Positions 30,460 to 41,266 are shown, counted from the first letter of the stretch. The stretch is DNA of 64,000 nt from Buchnera aphidicola (Tetraneura ulmi) (GCF_964058925.1 NZ_OZ060366.1:162308-226307), one strand, 5' to 3'. Made by a program: numbers and translations. The notes: generated by a model not told the origin, from the letters alone.

Positions 30460-32013
30460 ATGAAAGAAAAAATTATAATTTTTGATACAACATTAAGAGA
30501 TGGAGAACAGTCATTAAAATCTAGTTTAACAGTTCAAGAAAAAATAAAAATAGCTTTTTCTTTAGAACAGATGGGTATAGATGTTATTGAAGTTGGTTTT
30601 CCTATTTCTTCTCCTGGAGATTTTAAATCTACAGAGGTTATTGCAGCTAACATTAAAAATTCTACAATATGTAGTTTGGCTCGTTGTGTTGAAAAAGACA
30701 TTGAAGCAGCTGCTTTAGCTATGTCTAAGTCTAGTAATTTTAGAATACATTTGTTTTTGGGAACTTCATCTTTACACATCAAATCAAAGTTAAAAAGAAG
30801 TTTTTCAGAAATTATTGATTTAGCTGTTTTTTCTATTAAGAAGGCTAAAAAATATACTGATAATATTGAATTTTCTTGTGAAGATGCAGGAAGAACTGAA
30901 ATCGATAATTTATGTAAAATAGTAGAATTAGCAATAAAAGCCGGAGCAAATACAATAAATATTCCTGATACAGTAGGATATACCATTCCTAATGAATTTT
31001 CAAAAATTATTACTTCTTTATATAACCGTGTTCCAAATATTGAATCAGCTATTATTTCAGTGCATTGTCATAATGATTTAGGAATGGCTGTTGGAAATTC
31101 TATTTCTGCTATACAGTCAGGTGCAAGACAAATTGAAGGAACTATCAATGGTTTAGGTGAAAGAGCTGGAAATACTGCTTTAGAAGAAATCATTATGGCA
31201 ATAAAAATAAGAAGCGATATATTAAATGTATTTACTAATATTAATTGTGAAGAAATTTATAAAACTAGTAAGATAGTTAGTAATATTTGTAAAGTTCCAA
31301 TTCCTTTTAATAAATCCATTGTTGGAAGTAATGTTTATTCTCATTCTTCGGGAGTTCATCAAGATGGAGTATTAAAAAATAGAAATAATTATGAAATAAT
31401 TTCTCCAGAAACAGTAGGTATGAAACCGGTTCAATTAAATTTAACTTCTCGTTCTGGAAGGGCTGCAGTTAAACATAGAATGGAAAAATTAGGATATTTA
31501 GAAAAAGAATATGATTTAAATAAATTATATGCAAATTTTTTAATTTTAGCAGATAAAAAAGGAAGAATATTTGATCATGATTTGGAAGCATTGGTATTTA
31601 TGGATATTAAAAAAATAAAATATACATACTTTCAATTGGATTCTTTTGATGTCACATCAGGATCAGATGGGGTTTCAGTTGCATCAGTAACTTTGTTTTG
31701 TGGTAAAGAGAAAAAAACTTCAATTACTAAAACAAGAAACGGAATAATTGCAGCTGTTTATAAAACAATAAATAGAATAGTTGGTTATCCAATTTTTTTA
31801 AAAAAATGTAGTTTAATTTCTAATGGAATTAATAACGATTCTATATTTAAATTAGATATTATAGTTCGATATTGTAATCGAGATTTTTTTGGTACGGGTT
31901 CTTCGTTTGATTTTTTAAATTCTGTAATAAAAGCTATGATTTATGTATTAAATGATATTTTTAGATTTAAAGAAATGTCTTTTAGAAAAGAAGAAATAAA
32001 AAAAGAAAAATAA
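30460..32013 (+). CDS. leuA: 2-isopropylmalate synthase
   Basis: First committed step of leucine synthesis, 2-oxoisovalerate plus acetyl-CoA. It has 517 residues (E. coli 523). The DTTLRDGEQ motif is at residues 9-17, the metal ligands H202 and H204 lie in VHCHNDLG, and the family motif [13 protein letters not shown] follows. The C-terminal third is the leucine-binding regulatory domain ([13 protein letters not shown] onwards), present in full, so feedback inhibition is likely retained. It is last in the cluster rather than first. Confidence 0.98.
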   Translation: MKEKIIIFDTTLRDGEQSLKSSLTVQEKIKIAFSLEQMGIDVIEVGFPISSPGDFKSTEVIAANIKNSTICSLARCVEKDIEAAALAMSKSSNFRIHLFLGTSSLHIKSKLKRSFSEIIDLAVFSIKKAKKYTDNIEFSCEDAGRTEIDNLCKIVELAIKAGANTINIPDTVGYTIPNEFSKIITSLYNRVPNIESAIISVHCHNDLGMAVGNSISAIQSGARQIEGTINGLGERAGNTALEEIIMAIKIRSDILNVFTNINCEEIYKTSKIVSNICKVPIPFNKSIVGSNVYSHSSGVHQDGVLKNRNNYEIISPETVGMKPVQLNLTSRSGRAAVKHRMEKLGYLEKEYDLNKLYANFLILADKKGRIFDHDLEALVFMDIKKIKYTYFQLDSFDVTSGSDGVSVASVTLFCGKEKKTSITKTRNGIIAAVYKTINRIVGYPIFLKKCSLISNGINNDSIFKLDIIVRYCNRDFFGTGSSFDFLNSVIKAMIYVLNDIFRFKEMSFRKEEIKKEK

Positions 32014-32040
32014 TATAGAAATAAAATTTATATTATTTTT
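32006..32040 (+). terminator. AT-only hairpin at the leuA 3' end
   Basis: AAAAATAATATA (32006-32017) and TATATTATTTTT (32029-32040) are exact complements, and the leuA stop codon lies inside the left arm. The right arm ends in five T. This may end the leu transcript, but AT-only stems of this size are not rare here. Confidence 0.4.
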
Positions 32041-32461
32041 AAAAATATGAGTAATTTTTTTAAAGTTATTGTTTAATAGATAGTTTTTTATTTACAATTT
32101 TTAAAGAATTTTTTTTTGAATATAACGATTAAAAATTTTATTTTTAAAGTTTTTATTTATTGATAAACATAAAAATGATTTTTTAATTTTTTTATATTGA
32201 AATAAAAATGTTATTTTTTATTAGAAATGTATTAAATATATTTTTTTTTGTAGATTTTAGATTAGTTAATTGAATATTTTATAAATATTTTTTTATATTT
32301 TTTTGAAATTGAATAATTTTATTATTTAGTATTTTTGTGATTAAAGTGTCAAATATTTATTTTTTTTATTAAATAGTTTTAAATTTAATTTAATTTTTTA
32401 TTAATAAATAATTATTTTTATTGAATTTATAAAAATGTATTTATACGAATGAGAATACAAT
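32014..32461. other. leuA-secA spacer, no gene
   Basis: About 450 bp of very AT-rich sequence before secA. Apart from the hairpin overlapping the leuA stop I see no open frame with similarity and no RNA gene. It should contain the secA promoter and the right boundary of the leu insertion. Confidence 0.5.
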
Positions 32462-35062
32462 ATGTTAATTAATTTTTTTAAAAAGATTCTTTTTAATCGA
32501 AATAACAAAATTTTTACAGAAATTGAAAATATCGTTGATTTAATCAATTCAATGGAAAACAATTTTAAGCTTTTATCAGATAAAGAACTACAAGAAAAAA
32601 CAAAAGAATTTAAACACCGTATAAAATATGAAAATTTTTCTCTTAGTGAATTACTTCCAGAATCATATGCAACGGTACGGGAAGCAAGTCGTAGAATATT
32701 TGGGATGAGACATTTTGATGTTCAATTAATGGGAGGCATTGTATTAAATAAAAATTGTATAGCTGAAATGAAAACAGGAGAAGGAAAGACATTAACTTCT
32801 ACTTTACCTATTTATTTAAATGCATTACAAGAAAAAGGTGTTCATGTAGTTACTATGAATGATTATTTAGCTGAACGAGATGCTAATAAAAATAAACTGT
32901 TATTTGAGTTTTTAGGATTAAGTGTAGGAATTAATTTACCAAATTTATCTAATGAGTTAAAAAAAAAAGCTTATAAATGTGATATAACATATGGGACTAA
33001 TCATGAATATGGATTTGATTATTTGAGAGATAACATGGTTTATTCTAAGGAAGAACGAGTACAAAGGAAATTGTTTTATGCATTGATAGATGAAGTGGAT
33101 TCAATTTTAATAGATGAATCTCGTACTCCTTTAATTATATCAGGTCCAATTGAAGAAGATTTAGAAATATATTCTAAAATAAATAAACTTGTTTCTGTTT
33201 TATTAAAACAAAAAAAGGAAGATTCTGAAAAATTTTTAGGATCAGGTGACTATTTTGTAGACGAAAAATTTCGTCAAATACATTTAACTGAAAGAGGTTT
33301 AACAAGGATTGAAAAATTATTATTAGAAGAAAAAATAATAAATAAAAATGAAATTTTGTATTCAGAAAAAAATATTATATTAATACAATACATACTATCT
33401 GCATTAAAAGCAAATGAATTATTTATAAAAAATATAGATTATGTTGTAAACAATAATAAAATTATCATTATTGATGAACATACTGGAAGAATGATGCATG
33501 GAAGAAGATGGTCTGAGGGATTGCATCAAGCGATAGAAGCAAAAGAAAACGTTGAAATAAAATGTGAAAATCAAACTTTAGCATCAATAACTTTTCAGAA
33601 TTATTTCCGTTTATATGAAAAATTGTCTGGAATGACTGGGACAGCATCTACAGAATCTTTTGAATTTAATTCTATTTATAATTTGAAAACTATTACAATT
33701 CCCACCAATCGTCCAATGATTAGAAAAGACCTTCCAGATTTGATATATGCAACTGAAGAAGAAAAAATAAATGCAATAATTGAAGATATAAAAAGATGTG
33801 TTAAAAAAAAACAACCTGTTTTGGTTGGAACTGTATCAATTGAAAAATCTGAATTTATTTCTAAAAAATTAAAAAAATTAAAAATACAACATAATGTTTT
33901 AAATGCGAAATTTCATTCTACAGAAGCTGAAATTATTGCTAAAGCTGGTATTTTAGGAGCTGTTACAATAGCTACAAATATGGCAGGTAGGGGAACAGAC
34001 ATAGTTTTAGGAGGAAATTTAAATTGTTTTTCTTCTAAAAAGAAAAGTAATTCTAATTTTAATAAAAATATTATAAAAAAATGGAATAAAAATCATAAAA
34101 GAGTTCTATTATCTGGAGGTTTACATATTATTGGTACAGAGAGACACGAATCTAGGAGGATAGATAATCAATTAAGAGGTAGATCTGGTCGTCAGGGGGA
34201 TATTGGTTCTTCTAGATTTTATTTATCGATGCAAGATTCTTTAATACGTATTTTTTCATCAGAAAAATTAATTTTTTTTATGAGAAAATTAGGAATGAAA
34301 AAAGGAGATCCAATTGAACATCGTTGGGTTTCTAAAGCAGTAAAACAAGCGCAGAGAAAAGTAGAAAACATAAATTTTCTTTATAGAAAACAATTATTAG
34401 AATATGATGATGTAATGAATTCTCAAAGAAAAATTATTTATAATTATAGAAAAGAAATAATTGATCTTCCAAAAATTAGAAATATTATTATTAAGATAAT
34501 TAAAGATGTTTTATTAGAAGTAATTAGTTTTTATTATTATTCTTCTTCTAAAAAAGAAATTTTGAAATTTAATAAGTTGATTCTTCATTTAAAAAACGAT
34601 TTCATTTTAGAATCTTCAATTTTTAATTGGATAAATTGCAATAAAAAACTAGAAAAAAATAGTTTTTCTTCTATTTTAATCGATCTTTGTATTAATTATT
34701 ATTTAAATTTAATAAAATTAAATTTCTTTAAAATTTTTAAAAAGTATGAAAAATTTGTTGTTTTATCAATTTTAGATTCTTTTTGGAAGGAACATTTGTT
34801 TGCTATGGATAGTTTAAGACAGGGTATACAATTAAGATCTTATGCTCAAAAAGATCCAAAACAAGAATATAAAAGAGAATCTTTTTTTTTATTTTGTTCA
34901 ATGATTCATGAACTTAAGTATGAGATTGTTTCCTTTCTATTTCAAAATAAAGATTCTAGTTTAAACTTTAATATTGGTAAAAGTTGTGGTAATTTTTTTA
35001 AAAGGATAAATAATAGAAATTATTCTAATTTTTATTCTATTTTAAGAAAAAAATTTTTTTGA
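32462..35062 (+). CDS. secA: preprotein translocase ATPase SecA
   Basis: Motor ATPase that pushes preproteins through SecYEG. It has 866 residues (E. coli 901). Walker A is [11 protein letters not shown] at about residues 103-113, the DEAD-like box is [16 protein letters not shown], and the second nucleotide-binding domain has [16 protein letters not shown] and [10 protein letters not shown]. The scaffold and helical wing domains are present ([18 protein letters not shown]). The C-terminal zinc-binding SEC-C motif (CxCxSGxxxxxCHG), which contacts SecB, is absent; the protein ends in a basic tail. That is consistent with loss of SecB dependence. Confidence 0.98.
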   Translation: MLINFFKKILFNRNNKIFTEIENIVDLINSMENNFKLLSDKELQEKTKEFKHRIKYENFSLSELLPESYATVREASRRIFGMRHFDVQLMGGIVLNKNCIAEMKTGEGKTLTSTLPIYLNALQEKGVHVVTMNDYLAERDANKNKLLFEFLGLSVGINLPNLSNELKKKAYKCDITYGTNHEYGFDYLRDNMVYSKEERVQRKLFYALIDEVDSILIDESRTPLIISGPIEEDLEIYSKINKLVSVLLKQKKEDSEKFLGSGDYFVDEKFRQIHLTERGLTRIEKLLLEEKIINKNEILYSEKNIILIQYILSALKANELFIKNIDYVVNNNKIIIIDEHTGRMMHGRRWSEGLHQAIEAKENVEIKCENQTLASITFQNYFRLYEKLSGMTGTASTESFEFNSIYNLKTITIPTNRPMIRKDLPDLIYATEEEKINAIIEDIKRCVKKKQPVLVGTVSIEKSEFISKKLKKLKIQHNVLNAKFHSTEAEIIAKAGILGAVTIATNMAGRGTDIVLGGNLNCFSSKKKSNSNFNKNIIKKWNKNHKRVLLSGGLHIIGTERHESRRIDNQLRGRSGRQGDIGSSRFYLSMQDSLIRIFSSEKLIFFMRKLGMKKGDPIEHRWVSKAVKQAQRKVENINFLYRKQLLEYDDVMNSQRKIIYNYRKEIIDLPKIRNIIIKIIKDVLLEVISFYYYSSSKKEILKFNKLILHLKNDFILESSIFNWINCNKKLEKNSFSSILIDLCINYYLNLIKLNFFKIFKKYEKFVVLSILDSFWKEHLFAMDSLRQGIQLRSYAQKDPKQEYKRESFFLFCSMIHELKYEIVSFLFQNKDSSLNFNIGKSCGNFFKRINNRNYSNFYSILRKKFF

Positions 35063-35779
35063 GTATTTTTTGGATTTAAAAATAAAAATTATTTTTTTAT
35101 AATATTTATTTTAATTTATTTTAATTTTTTTTAGTTTTTTTTATTTTTAAATTTAAGTTTTTTTTTGAAAAAAGTAATATTTTTAAAATAATTAATTTTT
35201 TGGTTTTAATTTTATTTTATAAATTTATTTTTTTTTAAGAAAAAATTTTTAATTCTTAAAAAATTAAAAATGTTATAAATTTTTTGTAATTTTATTTTTT
35301 TATTTAAATTTCAAAAAAATATAAAATTTTTATAGAAAAACTTTAATGAATAGAATTTTTAATAGTTTTTTAAAATAAACATATTTTTTTTAAAAAATTT
35401 TTTTTTAAAATTATAAATATTAATCATTTTTATGTATTTTGATTTAATTTTTTAGTTTTTTAAAATTTTTTTAAAGAACTAAAAAAATTTTTAAGTATTA
35501 TATATAAAATTTATATTTTTTACAATAAAGAATAATTTAATTATTAAATTTTTTTTTAAAAATTCATATTTTTAATAAAATTTAAAGATTTTTAATAGTT
35601 GTTCTTTTTAAAAATTTATTGAATACTGTGGTTTAAGAGGTTTAAAATTCTTTAATTTTTATAGTTTTGAGATTTTTAAAAAACATTCTCAAAAAAAGAA
35701 AAAATATATTTTTTTAAAATTTTAATAATTGTTTTTTAATTTATTAAAAATTTTTAAATTTTAGTAAGGAATTTCAAAT
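35063..35779. other. secA-aceE spacer, eroded, no gene
   Basis: 717 bp, almost all A and T, without a usable open frame. Other Buchnera genomes, as I recall, have small genes such as mutT here, so this is probably an eroded remnant plus the aceE promoter region. Two AT stem-loops stand out: 35231-35263 (11-bp arms) and 35448-35487 (10-bp arms). Both are within what chance can give in such sequence. Confidence 0.5.
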
Positions 35780-38443
35780 ATGTTAGAGCAAGAAAATAAT
35801 GATATCGATCAAGTTGAAACTCATGAATGGTTAGATTCTATTGAATCAGTTATTAAAGAATCAGGATTGGATCGAGCAAAATTTTTATTAGATAAAATAC
35901 AATTATTTTCAAATACAGTAGGAAGAAATTTTTTTCAGACTAAAAAAAATCAAGATTATATTAATAGTATTCCTTTATCAGAAGAATTTAAATACCCAGG
36001 AGATATTGATTTAGAAAAAAAAATTCATTCTGCTGTTTGTTGGAATTCTATAATTATGGTTCTTCGTGCTTATAGAAAAAAAATGGATTTAGGAGGTCAT
36101 ATTTCTTCTTTTCAATCTTCTTCAACTATTTATGAAGTTTGTTTTAATCATTTTTTTAGAGGTAGAAATGATTTAGATGGTGGAGATTTTATATATTTTC
36201 AAGGTCATATTTCTCCTGGAATTTATTCTAGAGCTTTTTTAGAAGGGAGATTGACTAAAAAACAATTAAATAATTTTAGACAAGAAATTAGTGGTTTTGG
36301 TTTATCTTCTTATCCTCATCCAAAATTAATGCCAAAATTTTGGCAATTCCCAACTGTTTCAATGGGTTTAGGACCTATTTGTTCAATTTATCAAGCAAAA
36401 TTTTTAAAATATTTAAAATATAGAAATATTAAGGATACTTCTAAACAAAAAGTATATGCTTTTATAGGTGATGGAGAAATGGATGAACCTGAATCAAGAG
36501 GAGCGTTATCAATCGCATCTAGAGAGCAATTAGACAATTTAATTTTTGTTATTAATTGCAATTTACAAAGGTTAGATGGACCTGTTTTCGGGAATGGGAA
36601 AATTATAAATGAATTGGAAAATATTTTTATAGGTTCGGGATGGGAAGTTATAAAAGTAATATGGGGTAGTGGATGGGATGATTTATTAAATAGAGATACT
36701 ACAGGGATGTTAGTTAGATTAATGAATGAAACAGTAGATGGTGATTATCAAAATTTTAGATCAAAGAATGGAAATTACATTCGTAAAAATTTTTTTGGAA
36801 AATACAAGGAAACTTTATCTTTAGTAGAAAATATGAGTGATGAAGATATCTGGAATTTAAAAAGAGGAGGTCATGATCTAAAAAAGATATATACTGCTTT
36901 CAAAAAAGCAATGAACGTACGTAAAAAACCAGTTGTAATTTTATTTCATACAATAAAAGGTTATGGAATAGGAAATATAGCAGAAGGAAAAAATATAGCA
37001 CATCAAATAAAACATTTTAATATGGATACTTTGATGTATATCAGAAATCGTTTTAAAATTCCATTAACAAAAACTGAAGTTGAGAAGCTTTCTTATGTTT
37101 CATTTGTTTCTAATTCTAGAGAATACAAGTATATTCAAGAAAAAAGAAAAAAATTAGGTGGTTTTTTACCATTAAGATGTTCTAATTCAGATTCTTCAAT
37201 TTTTATTCCAGAATTAGAGGATTTTAAATCTTTATTAATAAAACAGAAAAAAGATATTTCAACTACAATTGCTTTTGTTAGATTTTTAAATATTTTATTA
37301 AGAAACAAAAAAATAAAAAATAATATTGTTCCAATAGTAGCAGATGAAGCTAGGACTTTTGGTATGGAAGGTTTATTTAGAAAAATAGGAATTTATAATT
37401 TCCGTGGTCAAAAATATATTCCTCAAGATAATGAACAACTTTTTTATTATAAAGAAGAAAAAAAAGGACAAATTTTACAAGAAGGTATAAATGAATTAGG
37501 TGCATCAGCATCGTGGTTGGCAGCAGCTACTTCATATAGTTCTAATAATTTACCAATGATTCCATTTTATATATACTATTCGATGTTCGGATTTCAAAGA
37601 ACAGGAGATTTATTTTGGGCGGCTGGAGATCAACAAGCGCGTGGTTTTTTAATTGGAGCAACTTCTGGTAGGACTACTTTGAATGGTGAAGGATTACAAC
37701 ATCAAGATGGACATAGTCATATTTATTCTTCTACAATTCCTAATTGTATTTCATACGACCCTTCGTATGCATATGAATTAGCTATTATTCTACAAGATGG
37801 TTTAAGAAGAATGTATGGTTCAAAACAAGAAAATATATTTTTTTATATAACTACTTTGAATGAAAAGTATTCTATGCCTTCCATGCCTAAAGATTGTTAT
37901 GAAGGAATTTGTAAAGGCATTTATAAATTAGAAACCTGGTCAGGGAATTTAGGTAGAATACAATTATTAGGTTCAGGAGCGATTTTAGAAAGTATTAGGT
38001 TAGCAGCTAAAATTTTAAGTACAGATTTTAATATTTCTTCTGATGTGTATAGTGTAACTTCTTTTACCGAACTTGCAAGAAATGGACAAGATTGTGAACG
38101 TTGGAATATGATTCATCCAGAACAAAAAAAGAAAATCCCTTTTTTAAAAAAAATTATGAATGATTCACCTGCTATTGCTTCAACGGATTACGTAAAATTG
38201 TTTGCTGAACAAATTCGTGGATATATACCTACTAAAAATTACAAAGTTTTAGGAACTGATGGATTTGGTCGTTCTGATAGTAGAGAAAACCTTAGAAATT
38301 ATTTTGAAGTTGATGCATTACATATAGTCGTAGCAGCATTGTTTGAACTTTCTAAATTAGGGAAGGTTAGTGTAAATTTAGTTTCACAAGTTATCAATAA
38401 ATTTAAAATAAATATTAATAAAGATAATCCAAGATTGTCTTAA
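35780..38443 (+). CDS. aceE: pyruvate dehydrogenase E1 component
   Basis: Thiamine-diphosphate E1 subunit of the pyruvate dehydrogenase complex; decarboxylates pyruvate and acetylates the E2 lipoyl group. It has 887 residues, the E. coli length. The TPP/Mg motif is GDGEMDEPESRGALSIASRE (about residue 230) followed by INCNLQRLDGPV; the C-terminal half has RTTLNGEGLQHQDGHSH and the transketolase-like fold. A SD AAGGA lies before the ATG. aceF starts 13 bp downstream. Unlike E. coli, pdhR is absent upstream. Confidence 0.98.
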   Translation: MLEQENNDIDQVETHEWLDSIESVIKESGLDRAKFLLDKIQLFSNTVGRNFFQTKKNQDYINSIPLSEEFKYPGDIDLEKKIHSAVCWNSIIMVLRAYRKKMDLGGHISSFQSSSTIYEVCFNHFFRGRNDLDGGDFIYFQGHISPGIYSRAFLEGRLTKKQLNNFRQEISGFGLSSYPHPKLMPKFWQFPTVSMGLGPICSIYQAKFLKYLKYRNIKDTSKQKVYAFIGDGEMDEPESRGALSIASREQLDNLIFVINCNLQRLDGPVFGNGKIINELENIFIGSGWEVIKVIWGSGWDDLLNRDTTGMLVRLMNETVDGDYQNFRSKNGNYIRKNFFGKYKETLSLVENMSDEDIWNLKRGGHDLKKIYTAFKKAMNVRKKPVVILFHTIKGYGIGNIAEGKNIAHQIKHFNMDTLMYIRNRFKIPLTKTEVEKLSYVSFVSNSREYKYIQEKRKKLGGFLPLRCSNSDSSIFIPELEDFKSLLIKQKKDISTTIAFVRFLNILLRNKKIKNNIVPIVADEARTFGMEGLFRKIGIYNFRGQKYIPQDNEQLFYYKEEKKGQILQEGINELGASASWLAAATSYSSNNLPMIPFYIYYSMFGFQRTGDLFWAAGDQQARGFLIGATSGRTTLNGEGLQHQDGHSHIYSSTIPNCISYDPSYAYELAIILQDGLRRMYGSKQENIFFYITTLNEKYSMPSMPKDCYEGICKGIYKLETWSGNLGRIQLLGSGAILESIRLAAKILSTDFNISSDVYSVTSFTELARNGQDCERWNMIHPEQKKKIPFLKKIMNDSPAIASTDYVKLFAEQIRGYIPTKNYKVLGTDGFGRSDSRENLRNYFEVDALHIVVAALFELSKLGKVSVNLVSQVINKFKININKDNPRLS

Positions 38444-38456
38444 CAGGAAAAATATA

Positions 38457-39701
38457 ATGGATATTACTGAAATTAAAATACCAGATATAGGATCAGAATC
38501 TGTAGAAGTAACAGAAATCTTGGTAAATGTTGGAGATCGAATAAAGAAAGAAGATAGTTTGTTAGTTGTAGAAGGACAAAAAACTTCTATGGAAATTCCT
38601 TCTCCTGTTTCTGGAATAATAAATAAAATTAATGTAAATATCGGTGATATGGTAAAAACTTCTACTTTAGTTATGTTTATAGAAGTAGAATGTGTTAATA
38701 ATAATAAAAAACAGTTGAAGGAGAAATATATTGATTTTTTTGAAATGTCTAAAAATAAAGATACTTTTTTAAAAAAAAAAAAAGATACACTAAATATTTT
38801 TGAGAAAAAAAATATATATACTAGTCCAATAGTTCGTCGTTTAGCAAGAATTAATGATATTGATTTATCAAAGATAAAAGGAACTGGACCTAAAAATAGA
38901 ATTTTAAAATCGGATTTATTAAAAATTATTTTAGAAAGAGAAAAAGGTTTAATTGCTTCACAAGTAGATCAGACGAAAAAAATAAATAATTTTAATTTTT
39001 CTAATTTAGATTTTAATAAAATTAAAATAAGTAAAATTCAAAAAAATATCAATATTAATTTATTAAATTCTTGGAAAAATATTCCTCATGTTACCCAATT
39101 TGATGAAGTTGATGTTACGGAATTAGAAGATTTTAGGAAAAAATATAATTTAAAATCGATAAATAAAGAAAAAAAAATAACGATTTTATCTTTTATTGTC
39201 AAAACTTTATTTATTTCATTGAAAGAATTTCCATTATTAAATAGCTCTTTATCAGAGGATGGTGATTATATTTTTTTAAAGAAGAAAATAAACATTGGAA
39301 TTGCTGTAGATACTGACAATGGATTAGTAGTTCCTGTATTAAAAAATTTAAAAAATAAAAATATTGTAGAAATATCTGAAGAAATAGTTAATTTTTCAAA
39401 AAATTCTAAATTAGGAAAGTTATTGTTTTCTGATCTTCAAGATGGAACTTTTACAGTAACTAGTTTAGGAAGTATAGGTGGGACAGCTTTTACTCCGATT
39501 ATAAATCCACCAGAAGTTGGGATTTTAGGTTTATCTAGATGTATTATAAAACCAATTTGGAATCATGATAAGTTTATTCCTAGAGTTATATTACCATTTT
39601 CTTTATCATATGATCATCAAATTATTAATGGTGCATATGCTTGTCGTTTTACTAATTTTTTTAAAAAAAATATAAATGATATTAGATTTTTATTAATGTA
39701 A
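38457..39701 (+). CDS. aceF: pyruvate dehydrogenase E2 (dihydrolipoyl acetyltransferase)
   Basis: Core of the pyruvate dehydrogenase complex. It has 414 residues against 630 in E. coli because it has one lipoyl domain instead of three: lipoyl domain (1-76, lipoylation lysine K42 in EGQKTSMEI), a peripheral subunit-binding domain (about 119-155, SPIVRRLARINDID) and the catalytic acetyltransferase domain (about 185-414). The active-site motif, consensus DHRxxDG, reads DHQIING: His387 is kept but Arg and Asp are replaced by Gln and Asn391. A 13-A tract at 38771-38783 lies in the linker with the frame intact. lpd follows. Confidence 0.96.
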   Translation: MDITEIKIPDIGSESVEVTEILVNVGDRIKKEDSLLVVEGQKTSMEIPSPVSGIINKINVNIGDMVKTSTLVMFIEVECVNNNKKQLKEKYIDFFEMSKNKDTFLKKKKDTLNIFEKKNIYTSPIVRRLARINDIDLSKIKGTGPKNRILKSDLLKIILEREKGLIASQVDQTKKINNFNFSNLDFNKIKISKIQKNININLLNSWKNIPHVTQFDEVDVTELEDFRKKYNLKSINKEKKITILSFIVKTLFISLKEFPLLNSSLSEDGDYIFLKKKINIGIAVDTDNGLVVPVLKNLKNKNIVEISEEIVNFSKNSKLGKLLFSDLQDGTFTVTSLGSIGGTAFTPIINPPEVGILGLSRCIIKPIWNHDKFIPRVILPFSLSYDHQIINGAYACRFTNFFKKNINDIRFLLM

Positions 39702-39841
39702 CAAAATAAAGAACAGAAAGATATATTTAATTTTTTTATTTTAAATGTTAAGTTTTTGTTGAATTATTAATAATAATTTTATTATTAAAAAATATATATT
39801 TTTTAGTATTTATTTTAATTTATTTTTATATAGGTGATTTA

Positions 39842-41266
39842 ATGTATAAAAAAATTGATACAGAAGTTGTTGTAATAGGTTCAGGACCTGCTGGGTATTC
39901 AGCTGCGTTTCGTTGTGCAGATTTAGGATTAAAAACTATATTAGTAGAACGTTATAGTAGTTTAGGAGGAGTATGTCTAAATGTAGGTTGTATTCCATCA
40001 AAATCATTATTAGAAGTTTCAAAAATTATTTCAAAAACTAAAACTGCAAAAGAGAAAGGAATTTTTTTTGAAAAACCTAAAATAGATTTATCAAATGTTA
40101 ATGAGTGGAAAAATAGTATAGTTAATCGTTTATCTAATGGTTTATCTAATTTAGCTAAAAAAAGGAAGATTCAAGTTATACAAGGAAAAGCTTTTTTTAC
40201 ATCTAAAAATTCCATTGAAATTAAGGGTTGTAATGATAATATAATTGTTAAATTTAGTTATTCAATTATTGCTACTGGATCTAGACCTATAGATTTATCT
40301 ATCTTGTCTTTTTCTAATGATTCTAGAATTTGGAATTCTACTAATGCATTAAATATTACAAAGATTCCTAGTCGTTTATTAATTGTTGGTGCTGGAGCAA
40401 TTGGTTTAGAGATGGCTACATTATATAGTTCTTTTGGTTCTAGCGTAGACGTAGTTGATACAAGTAATGAACTTTTTTCATTTTTAGATAGTGATATTGT
40501 TTCTGTTTTCGAAAATAGAATTCAAAATAAATTTAATATATTTTTAGAAACTTCTATTTTAGAAGTAAATTTTGAATCACATGGAATAAAAATTTTATTT
40601 TTAAATAAAAATAGTTCATCTAAAAATTATAAAGCATATGATGCTATATTAGTTGCAATTGGTAGAAAACCCAATAGCGAAAAATTAAATTTAAGAGAAA
40701 TTGGTATAGAAGTTGATAAAATTGGTTTTATAAAAGTAAATAATCAAATGCAAACAACAATTTCTAATATATTTTCTGTAGGAGATGTGACGGGTTATCC
40801 GATGTTAGCTCATAAAGGAATGCATCAAGCACATATTGCTGCAGAAGTAATATCAGGTAAATCCCATTTTTTCGATACCAAAATTATTCCTTCTATAATT
40901 TATACAGATCCAGAAATAGGTTGGGTAGGTTTAAGTGAGAAAGAAGCTTTGTCTTTTGGAATTGATTGTAGATCAGTTGTTTTACCATGGAATATTTTAG
41001 GAAAAGCGATATTACAAGATTCTGAATTTGGGAAAACTAAATTAATTTTTGATAAAAAAACTAATAAAATAATAGGTGGTATTGTCGTTGGAGTTAACGC
41101 AGGAGAATTATTAGGGGAAATAGGATTATCTATTGAAATGGGTTGTGATTCTGAAGATATTTCTTTAACTATTCATTCTCATCCAACTATATATGAATCA
41201 ATTGGATTATCTGCACAGATGTTTAATGGAACGATAACTGATTTATTTGTTTCAAACAAAAAATAG
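39842..41266 (+). CDS. lpd: dihydrolipoyl dehydrogenase (E3)
   Basis: Flavoprotein that reoxidises dihydrolipoamide for pyruvate and 2-oxoglutarate dehydrogenases. It has 474 residues, the E. coli length. FAD-binding GSGPAGYSAAFR is near residue 13, the redox disulfide is C45 and C50 (GGVCLNVGCIPSKS), the NAD-binding GAGAIGLEMATLY is at about 182, and the catalytic His-Glu pair is in HSHPTIYESIG. An SD AGGTGA precedes the ATG. It lies 140 bp after aceF, probably with its own promoter as in E. coli. Confidence 0.98.
   Translation: MYKKIDTEVVVIGSGPAGYSAAFRCADLGLKTILVERYSSLGGVCLNVGCIPSKSLLEVSKIISKTKTAKEKGIFFEKPKIDLSNVNEWKNSIVNRLSNGLSNLAKKRKIQVIQGKAFFTSKNSIEIKGCNDNIIVKFSYSIIATGSRPIDLSILSFSNDSRIWNSTNALNITKIPSRLLIVGAGAIGLEMATLYSSFGSSVDVVDTSNELFSFLDSDIVSVFENRIQNKFNIFLETSILEVNFESHGIKILFLNKNSSSKNYKAYDAILVAIGRKPNSEKLNLREIGIEVDKIGFIKVNNQMQTTISNIFSVGDVTGYPMLAHKGMHQAHIAAEVISGKSHFFDTKIIPSIIYTDPEIGWVGLSEKEALSFGIDCRSVVLPWNILGKAILQDSEFGKTKLIFDKKTNKIIGGIVVGVNAGELLGEIGLSIEMGCDSEDISLTIHSHPTIYESIGLSAQMFNGTITDLFVSNKK

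Noticed and set aside
35231-35487. AT-only stem-loops in the secA-aceE gap as terminators or ncRNA
   Set aside because: Arms of 10-11 bp made only of A and T, interrupted by G/C at one position, are expected by chance in sequence this AT-rich.
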